Shown in pieces: positions 58,585-64,000 of a stretch of 64,000 bases of DNA (the stretch's first letter is position 1; each line of letters opens with the position of its first letter). This DNA is from Marinilactibacillus piezotolerans. Lineage in GTDB: Bacteria; Bacillota; Bacilli; Lactobacillales; Carnobacteriaceae_A. Location: the NCBI RefSeq assembly GCF_900114235.1, contig NZ_FOSJ01000008.1, positions 1 to 64,000 on the forward strand, in the 5' to 3' direction. Both the position numbers and the translations under genes were made by a program. Below the pieces are notes generated by a model. It was not told the origin of the DNA. It saw nothing but the letters and a program-made list of their open reading frames with translations, and did not search any database.

Positions 58585-59967
58585 ATGTTATTTAGTAAAT
58601 GGAGATTGCGGTTGGAGGATAAGAGAATCTGGCGCGTTTTTGGTCGAAGTATGGCCCTTTCGCTGATTCTATCTGTATTTATGATTTTCTTAGATACAAG
58701 TGCGCTTCCTCTGCTTGAGGAATTACCAGACTGGATGTTGACAGATGTAACGACGGCCAGACAAGTACTGAGTACCTTGGCCGGTACGCTATTTACCACT
58801 ACTACTTTTGTATTCTCTGCCATACTAACGATTGTAACGTTATATACTTCAAATTTCAGCCCACGTGCTGTAGAAGACTTTTTATTGAATACCACATCCA
58901 TGCGTACACTTGGTATTTTTCTGGGTGGATTTATCTATTCTTTGACATCACTGGTTTTCATGGATGGAAGTTTATATGATGATCGGGTCTTTTCGGTTGT
59001 TATTGCATGGGGTTACGCTGTGGGAAGTGCACTTTATTTTACGAAGTTTGTATATCAAGTCTCGAATTATATTCAAGCAGATAAACTGGTTAGTAGAATG
59101 TATAACGAAACAAGAACACAGTATGACGAAACAATTGGATACTTTAGAGAGCATACTAGAATTGAAAGATTACCTGAAATCGCTACCACCTATCAATATG
59201 ATATGAAGACAAATGCAGAGGCCTATATTGGATCTATCAAATTTGATGAATTAAAAGATTTATGTGAAGAGTACGAGGCTATCTGTAGAATTAGTATTAA
59301 AGTGGGGGATTTTGTTTCCCGCAAGGAGCCGGTGGCAACGATTTATACGAACAAAAAAGTTGCCGAAGTAAATGAACTGGAAGAATCATTCAATAAAACA
59401 TTTTCCTTTGAAGCAGAGCGTTCTACTTCATTTGACTCTGGATATTCTAGAAATAAATTGAATGAGATTGCTCTGAAAGCAATGTCTCCAGGGATTAATG
59501 ATCCTAATACGGCAATCCATGCAGTTCACTATAAATCACTGTTAGAAGCAAAATTTGCAGCCCTCAGAGGAAGGTACGTCGTGGTCGGAAAATCAAGAGA
59601 AGAACTGGAAAATGAGCCGGATTTTTCGAAATTAACAGGTGTTTTGCTATACGATTTTAATGACTTCTTCAGACATTTACATGTAGGTTACCGACAACTG
59701 GTTCATTATATGAAAGAAGATATTTCAGCTATGGAATCTGTTTTTGATGCACTAGTTCTGATTGCCCACTCAGCACATCAAGACAAAATTGGAATAGTTA
59801 AAGAATATAGTCGTTATGTTTATGAATCAGTAATCGATAACTTTCCACAGCAACTTGATCGTGAGTTGATTGAAAAACGGTATAATCAGATCATTTCTAT
59901 CGAAGTAGATGATCGAATCACCGCTGAAGAAGAAGAGGAAGCACGTGCAGAGGAGGACAGTCATTGA
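58585..59967 (+). CDS. DUF2254 membrane protein
   Basis: This 460-aa protein has about four transmembrane helices in its first 170 residues, with TLFTTTTFVFSAILTIVTLY marking the second. A large cytoplasmic domain follows, including KAMSPGINDPNTAIHA near 319-334. This matches DUF2254, whose role is unknown. ATG 58585 follows AGAGGATTGG; an in-frame ATG 69 bases earlier adds a hydrophilic leader without a site. The acidic end (EEEEEARAEEDSH) overlaps the next gene start by 4 bases. Confidence 0.85.
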   Translation: MLFSKWRLRLEDKRIWRVFGRSMALSLILSVFMIFLDTSALPLLEELPDWMLTDVTTARQVLSTLAGTLFTTTTFVFSAILTIVTLYTSNFSPRAVEDFLLNTTSMRTLGIFLGGFIYSLTSLVFMDGSLYDDRVFSVVIAWGYAVGSALYFTKFVYQVSNYIQADKLVSRMYNETRTQYDETIGYFREHTRIERLPEIATTYQYDMKTNAEAYIGSIKFDELKDLCEEYEAICRISIKVGDFVSRKEPVATIYTNKKVAEVNELEESFNKTFSFEAERSTSFDSGYSRNKLNEIALKAMSPGINDPNTAIHAVHYKSLLEAKFAALRGRYVVVGKSREELENEPDFSKLTGVLLYDFNDFFRHLHVGYRQLVHYMKEDISAMESVFDALVLIAHSAHQDKIGIVKEYSRYVYESVIDNFPQQLDRELIEKRYNQIISIEVDDRITAEEEEEARAEEDSH

Positions 59968-60701
59968 AAATCCCCTTTAACGTTAATGGATTAATGGTAG
60001 ATGCAGAGTATAACAAAAAAGAAGTGAATGAGATTTTTATTCCTTTATTAAAGCAATTGGCTTTACTGAGAACAGATAAAGATTCTCGTGTAGTTGCATA
60101 TTTAGCTGCGCCGCCAGGGGCTGGTAAAACAACACTCAGCCAGTTACTAGAGCTTTTGTATAAAGAGCAGAAACTTCCTTATTCTTTCCAGTCAATTTCA
60201 ATCGATGGGTTTCATTATAAGCGCAAGTATTTAATGAATAACTGGATTGAAGTGAGTGGAGAAAAGAAGTCACTTAATAGTGTAAAAGGAAGCCCAGAAT
60301 CATTTGACCTGGAGGCTTTGAAAGAAAGAATCAGACTGCTGACTGAAGGTAATGTAACAAAATGGCCAATGTATGACCGTAAGTTACATGATGTAAGTGA
60401 AGAAACTATAGTAGTGGATGCTGAGATCGTTTTGATCGAAGGAAATTATCTATTATTGGATGAACCCGGTTGGAAGGAATTAAAGAATATAGCTGATTTA
60501 ACAGTATTTATAGAAGCAAAAGAAAAAAGTTTAAAATCGAGACTGATAGAACGTAAAATGTTGGGCGGATTGTCACTAACTGAAGCCGAATCTTTTTACG
60601 AGCAAAGCGATCAGCGAAATGTAATAAGAGTGCTGGAACATTCCAGCAAAGCGGATATTCAATTGGTGCTAACAGAAAAAAGAGAGCTTAAAAAGAGATG
60701 A
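59964..60701 (+). CDS. Nucleoside/nucleotide kinase family protein (uridine kinase-like)
   Basis: This 245-aa P-loop kinase of the uridine kinase/phosphoribulokinase type has APPGAGKTT near residues 49-57, SIDGFHYKRKYL near 78-89 and the VLIEGNYLLLDEPGW Walker B-like segment near 155. It starts with TTG at 59964, overlapping the DUF2254 stop, with AGAGGAGG before it. The substrate cannot be set from sequence; some relatives act on fructose or other sugars. Coupling to DUF2254 is unusual and may indicate a linked role. Confidence 0.82.
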   Translation: MKIPFNVNGLMVDAEYNKKEVNEIFIPLLKQLALLRTDKDSRVVAYLAAPPGAGKTTLSQLLELLYKEQKLPYSFQSISIDGFHYKRKYLMNNWIEVSGEKKSLNSVKGSPESFDLEALKERIRLLTEGNVTKWPMYDRKLHDVSEETIVVDAEIVLIEGNYLLLDEPGWKELKNIADLTVFIEAKEKSLKSRLIERKMLGGLSLTEAESFYEQSDQRNVIRVLEHSSKADIQLVLTEKRELKKR

Positions 60702-60828
60702 AAAAGTAAGACTATACTGATTATTTAGGTAAATCGTATAAAATAAGTGGATGCTTAATAATCTGCTTATTCGCTATAAACTGTTATCATTAAGGTACTA
60801 TATATTTGTTTGAAAAGGAGGCTTAAGT

Positions 60829-61734
60829 ATGAAAGAGTGGTTCAATCAATATGCAGAAGCTTACCCATTAATTACAAATATATCCATTTTTATCATTGTT
60901 ATCATTTTACTACTGATGATTAGAAGATTTGCTTTAAATCGTTTATATAAACAGTTCAACGAGTCAGACAATTGGTATGTTACTCGAAAAATAGCGAAGT
61001 GGATGACTAATTTTATTTTAGCCCTTACCTTTATCTATATATTTGGAAGTGATTTAAGTGGCTTTACGACGGCGATAGGTCTGGCAGGTGCAGGTATAAC
61101 TTATGCGCTAAGAGAAGTAATCGTTAGTTTTGCCGGGTGGTTCGCTATTATGTTTGGAGACTTCTTTAAGACGGGTGACCGGGTCTTGCTGGGAGGATCA
61201 AAGGGAGACGTGGTCGATATTGGACTGTTGCGTACAACCTTGATGGAAATGGGGGAGTGGGTAGAGGGTGACCAGTATACTGGTCGTATTGTTCGAGTGG
61301 CAAACAGTTATATCTTTACTTCACCGGTCTATAACTATACCGCAGACTTTAAGTTTCTGTGGGATGAAATTCATATTCCACTGCATTTCGATTCAGATAT
61401 AAAATTGGCTAGGAAACTGGTTTTACAAATTGCAGAAGAGCAAATCGGTACGTACAACATGCAAGCTGAAGAAGACTGGGATAATATGAAACGTCGTTAC
61501 CGAATAGAGAATGCTTCTTTGAAACCACAAGTTTTTATCTCATTTGATGATAACTGGATAACGCTAAGTTTAAGATATATCGTAGATACCAGAGAAAGAC
61601 GAGCAGTCAAAGATCGCATATTTATGTCCATCTTAGAACAATTTAATCAACATACAGATGAGATAGAGCTAGCATCTGAAACCTTTGAAATTGTTCGTGA
61701 TGAAACGAGAGAAGAAAGAGAGCAGAGACTTTAA
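60829..61734 (+). CDS. Mechanosensitive ion channel, MscS family
   Basis: This 301-aa protein has an N-terminal helix (residues 14-32), a second (about 57-77) and the pore-lining helix with LAGAGITYALREVIVSFAGW. The MscS beta domain (FFKTGDRVLLGG) and an alpha/beta C-terminal domain follow. It opens under membrane tension to release solutes on osmotic downshift. AAAAGGAGG precedes the ATG. A terminator follows at 61785. Confidence 0.93.
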   Translation: MKEWFNQYAEAYPLITNISIFIIVIILLLMIRRFALNRLYKQFNESDNWYVTRKIAKWMTNFILALTFIYIFGSDLSGFTTAIGLAGAGITYALREVIVSFAGWFAIMFGDFFKTGDRVLLGGSKGDVVDIGLLRTTLMEMGEWVEGDQYTGRIVRVANSYIFTSPVYNYTADFKFLWDEIHIPLHFDSDIKLARKLVLQIAEEQIGTYNMQAEEDWDNMKRRYRIENASLKPQVFISFDDNWITLSLRYIVDTRERRAVKDRIFMSILEQFNQHTDEIELASETFEIVRDETREEREQRL

Positions 61735-61784
61735 TTATAAGTATGTGCTGAAAAGGTGGAAATTGCTATGAGCATTATACTGAT

Positions 61785-61822
61785 AAAAAGAGGAGCAGAT
61801 TTTATGTCTGTTCTTCTTTTTT
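61785..61822 (+). terminator. Intrinsic terminator after the MscS gene
   Basis: AAAAGAGGAGCAGA pairs with TCTGTTCTTCTTTT through two G-U pairs around TTTTATG, ending in T residues. Confidence 0.85.
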
Positions 61823-62022
61823 ATTAAAGTAAACAATTATCTATAAGACTATACGCATATTTGAAAATCACAAATTCTATTCTAATAGTTCATACTTAAG
61901 ACTGATTTATTAATCAGTGCATTATTATATACTAATAATGTACAAAAATTGTGTTTTAAATCAGTATAAACCTGAAAGTCAGAAGACTGAATTCAAAATA
62001 ATTCTAAAAAGGGTGCTTATAG

Positions 62023-62307
62023 ATGAAAATGAATAAAAATCGAAAAAGAACGCCTATGAAGCAAATTAAATCTTTGGTCACCTCTTTGTTTAAAGCCAAA
62101 GTAGAAACAAGAAAGAAATGGATGGTATTGGGTATCATTGTTTATATCATCAGTCCAGTTGATTTGGTACCAGATTTTATTCCCGTAATGGGTTATGCGG
62201 ATGATGTTATTGTTCCAATTCTATTAATTATTGCAGAAAAACTGATGTCTAAAGATAAAGAACCTGCAACAGTCCATATTAGAAAAGACGCTGAAAAAAT
62301 TAATTGA
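62023..62307 (+). CDS. YkvA-family (DUF1232) small membrane protein
   Basis: This 94-aa protein has one or two hydrophobic segments around the signature SPVDLVPDFIPVMGYADD (residues 45-62). The family is common in bacteria and its function is unknown. AAAAGGGTG precedes the ATG at reasonable spacing. The 288-base gap upstream holds two small palindromes (61901-61918 and 61921-61939) but no clear promoter. Confidence 0.88.
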   Translation: MKMNKNRKRTPMKQIKSLVTSLFKAKVETRKKWMVLGIIVYIISPVDLVPDFIPVMGYADDVIVPILLIIAEKLMSKDKEPATVHIRKDAEKIN

Positions 62308-62328
62308 TATTTTTTATAAATAATGCCT

Positions 62329-62360
62329 AAAGCACTTTCCGTTTTGGAAAGTGTTTTTTT
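62329..62360 (+). terminator. Intrinsic terminator after the ykvA-like gene
   Basis: AAAGCACTTTCC pairs with GGAAAGTGTTTT around loop GTTTT, followed by T residues. Confidence 0.92.
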
Positions 62361-62482
62361 AGATATGTTCTATATAGAGCGAAATTGTGATGATAAAGTT
62401 CTAGGAAAATTAGTAATAGGCATTGTTTTTGCAGTTTTCAACTCCGTAACATATATCATTTATATTGAAAAAACTCAATATT

Positions 62483-62530
62483 AAAAAGACTTATCGAAGC
62501 AACTATAATGTGCTTTGATAAGTCTTTTTT
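62483..62530 (-). terminator. Intrinsic terminator for the rpiR-type gene
   Basis: An 18-bp stem (62483-62500 with 62512-62529, one G-U) with an 11-base loop and T-rich ends on both strands. It lies 30 bases past the minus-strand gene stop. It may also back up the ykvA terminator on the plus strand. Confidence 0.9.
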
Positions 62531-62559
62531 AGCGGTCATAAGTTATTAAAGATAATAAT

Positions 62560-63336
62560 TCACTGCATTCTTATAGCGTATGAGTCTAATAAAATGCGCG
62601 TCATAATTTGTAGCGGTAACCGTGATCTTACTTCGTACTCAGGAAAATAAGAAAAAGAAGATTTATAACCTACAAAAGTAATTTCAGATAACTTAGCTAA
62701 GGAACCTTGAGAGTTTGCAGTAAAGGTAATTGTTCTAACACTATGTTTATTACAATTATTTGCTGCTTCAACGAGTTCAGCTGTTTCGCCATTTAAAGAA
62801 ATAAAAATCACAATACCGTTCTTATCGATTTTCTTGCTAATGCTTCTTATGATGTTGGGGTCATCATGGAGCTCACAATATTTTCCCATCAATTGAAACT
62901 TTATCATCATTTCTTTTGCAATGAATTCAGAAAAACCTCGAGCAAAAATAGTAATTTTATTAGATGCTTTTATATTTTGGATGGCATCTTCAATTGTTCC
63001 ACTGTCAAGCATTTGAATTGTTTTAGTTAGCTCTTGTTCATTTTTCATTATAGCTTTGCGTATTTTCTGATCTACTTGATCAATAATCGCAAATTTTGGA
63101 TTGAACTCCTGCTCGTTCTTCAAATGATGTTTAAAAGATGTAAATCCATCGTACCCCATCTTTTTCATAGTTCTCACTATTGTAGAAGTTGACACATTGG
63201 CTAACTCACTTAGTTTAACTATAGATGTTTCTGGGATATTGTCGATGTGTTTTTCTAAATATTCTAATAAAAATAGTTCCGAACTGCTGAAATGAATTTG
63301 TTCATTACTACTTTTTTGTAAATTGGTGATATTCAT
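62560..63336 (-). CDS. MurR/RpiR-family transcriptional regulator
   Basis: This 258-aa regulator has an N-terminal HTH_6 DNA-binding domain (VSTSTIVRTMKKMGYDGF near residues 49-66). A SIS sugar-phosphate-binding domain follows (ITIFARGFSEFIAKEMMIKF near 130-149, VIFISLNGETAELVEA near 175-190). It is divergent from a 1-phosphofructokinase-like gene, so a fructose-1-phosphate or related ligand is likely. AAAGGAGA lies before the ATG. Candidate operator repeats are in the 142-base divergent gap. Confidence 0.93.
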   Translation of the reverse strand: MNITNLQKSSNEQIHFSSSELFLLEYLEKHIDNIPETSIVKLSELANVSTSTIVRTMKKMGYDGFTSFKHHLKNEQEFNPKFAIIDQVDQKIRKAIMKNEQELTKTIQMLDSGTIEDAIQNIKASNKITIFARGFSEFIAKEMMIKFQLMGKYCELHDDPNIIRSISKKIDKNGIVIFISLNGETAELVEAANNCNKHSVRTITFTANSQGSLAKLSEITFVGYKSSFSYFPEYEVRSRLPLQIMTRILLDSYAIRMQ

Positions 63337-63357
63337 TCAGAGACGTGTCTCCTTTCA

Positions 63358-63408
63358 AAATTGGAAAAATTTCCTGAAATAATCCCCTGATAACAAATAA
63401 ATTGGAAA
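63358..63408. promoter_or_regulatory. Candidate operator repeats between rpiR-type gene and fruK
   Basis: The 10-mer AAATTGGAAA occurs at 63358-63367 and 63399-63408, 41 bp apart or about four helical turns. The first overlaps an imperfect palindrome GGAAA-AA-TTTCC (63363-63374). Repeats with a GAAA...TTTC core are typical of this regulator family. The assignment is inference. Confidence 0.45.
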
Positions 63409-63478
63409 CCTTTACAAATGTGTTTGTGCCATAATTTAATTATAGGTTAAGTGATTAATAATTGAAAGAAGGGATTGA

Positions 63479-64000
63479 ATGATCTATACATGCACAATGA
63501 ATCCTGCAATAGATTTATTTGTATCTACAGATAAGTATGATCCATTAGTAGTGAATAGAACCTCTGAAGAAGATATTCAACCTAATGGAAAAGGTGTGAA
63601 TATATCTTTTATATTGAAAATGCTGGATATTGATAATATTGCTCTTGGTTTTAGTGGAGAATTTACAGGAGCATTTATAGAAGAAGCATTAGAAAAGAAG
63701 GGAATAAAAACTCAGTTTGTTCATGTGAAAGGTACTACAAGAATTAATGTGTTTACCCATGTTAAATCTGAAAATACAGAATATAAGTTAGTTAATAGGG
63801 GACCTTTAATAAACTCGGAACAAATCAATAAGTTAACGAGTTATATTAGCTATTTAAATGAAGAAGATGTTTTGTTTGTATCTGGTAGTAATCCTAGAGG
63901 GGTAACCGATGAAGTTATTTTAGAAATTGCTAGATTATCAAATGAAAATAAGTTTAAATTTGTGCTTGATACAAGTTCCAAAGTAGTATTAGAGAGTTTG
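63479..64000 (+). CDS. fruK: 1-phosphofructokinase-like PfkB sugar kinase (partial, runs off window)
   Basis: 174 codons are visible and the gene continues past 64000. The product begins MIYTCTMNPAIDLFV, with the PfkB features PNGKGVNISFIL near residues 35-46, GFSGEFTGAFIEE near 57-69 and VSGSNPRGV near 134. This fits fructose-1-phosphate kinase (FruK) or tagatose-6-phosphate kinase (LacC). Divergence from an RpiR-type regulator favours a fru-like operon, with PTS genes expected downstream. GAAAGAAGGG precedes the ATG. Confidence 0.85.
   Translation, partial: MIYTCTMNPAIDLFVSTDKYDPLVVNRTSEEDIQPNGKGVNISFILKMLDIDNIALGFSGEFTGAFIEEALEKKGIKTQFVHVKGTTRINVFTHVKSENTEYKLVNRGPLINSEQINKLTSYISYLNEEDVLFVSGSNPRGVTDEVILEIARLSNENKFKFVLDTSSKVVLESL

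Noticed and set aside
61901-61939. Two adjacent small palindromes as an operator or terminator
   Set aside because: They are AT-only or nearly so, short and without a T-run, and are expected by chance in such AT-rich DNA.
63430-63435. CATAAT as the fruK promoter -10
   Set aside because: No acceptable -35 lies 16-18 bases upstream. TTTACA with an 18-base spacer to TTTAAT is possible but too weak to annotate.

Overview
The window is a chromosomal segment of a low-GC Gram-positive bacterium, most likely a member of Lactobacillales (Carnobacteriaceae/Enterococcaceae-like). The evidence is the gene order, AGGAGG-type ribosome binding sites, the style of the 23S-5S spacer, a zinc-type 49-aa L33 and 61-aa type-Z S14, a Cys T-box, a PyrR attenuator, and the absence of sporulation genes beside a sigH-like gene. 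Genus assignment is inference. Almost everything is on the + strand and co-oriented with an rRNA operon whose 3' end (spacer, 5S rRNA, tRNA-Asn) enters at the left edge.

Layout. 1-0.42 kb: rRNA operon tail. 0.6-5.0 kb: small accessory genes (a HesB-like protein and an NmrA-like reductase on the minus strand; glycerate kinase, a maltose acetyltransferase and a sugar-ABC ATPase on plus). 5.2-14.3 kb: dut-radA-yacL-ispD-gltX-[Cys T-box]-cysS-mrnC-rlmB-yacP. This matches the Bacillus order but lacks disA, ispF and cysE. 14.6-19.5 kb: sigH-like, rpmG, secE, nusG, rplK, rplA, rplJ, rplL, with several leader RNAs. 19.8-26.5 kb: an accessory block between rplL and rpoB (two SEDS glycosyltransferases, a LURP-one protein, a PyrR-controlled uracil permease, fumC), ending with a ybxB-like methyltransferase. 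26.8-39.2 kb: rpoB, rpoC, rpsL, rpsG, fusA, tuf. 39.4-39.9 kb: a broken TPR gene. 40.3-54.7 kb: the contiguous S10-spc-alpha ribosomal operons, with secY, adk, infA and rpoA. 55.0-58.4 kb: ecfA1-ecfA2-ecfT-truA. 58.6-62.3 kb: membrane and stress genes (DUF2254, kinase, MscS channel, YkvA). 62.5-64 kb: a divergent RpiR-type regulator and the start of a 1-phosphofructokinase gene that runs off the window.

The core genes make and control the translation and transcription machinery: ribosomal proteins, elongation and initiation factors, RNA polymerase, aminoacyl-tRNA synthetases, rRNA modification and mRNA decay. Expression appears to be tuned by leader RNAs rather than by DNA-binding proteins. 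Candidates include two L1-type hairpins, an L10 leader, an attenuator-like hairpin ahead of rpoB, another ahead of nusG, one ahead of rpsL and a structured S10 leader. Several core genes use TTG or GTG starts. I found no CRISPR array, insertion sequence, prophage or defence system, and nothing I would call a wholly new system. The best leads are the untested leader hairpins, the orphan ispD with an altered nucleotide-binding loop, the decayed TPR gene, the long hairpins without T-tracts and the operator-like repeats at the RpiR/fruK divergence.
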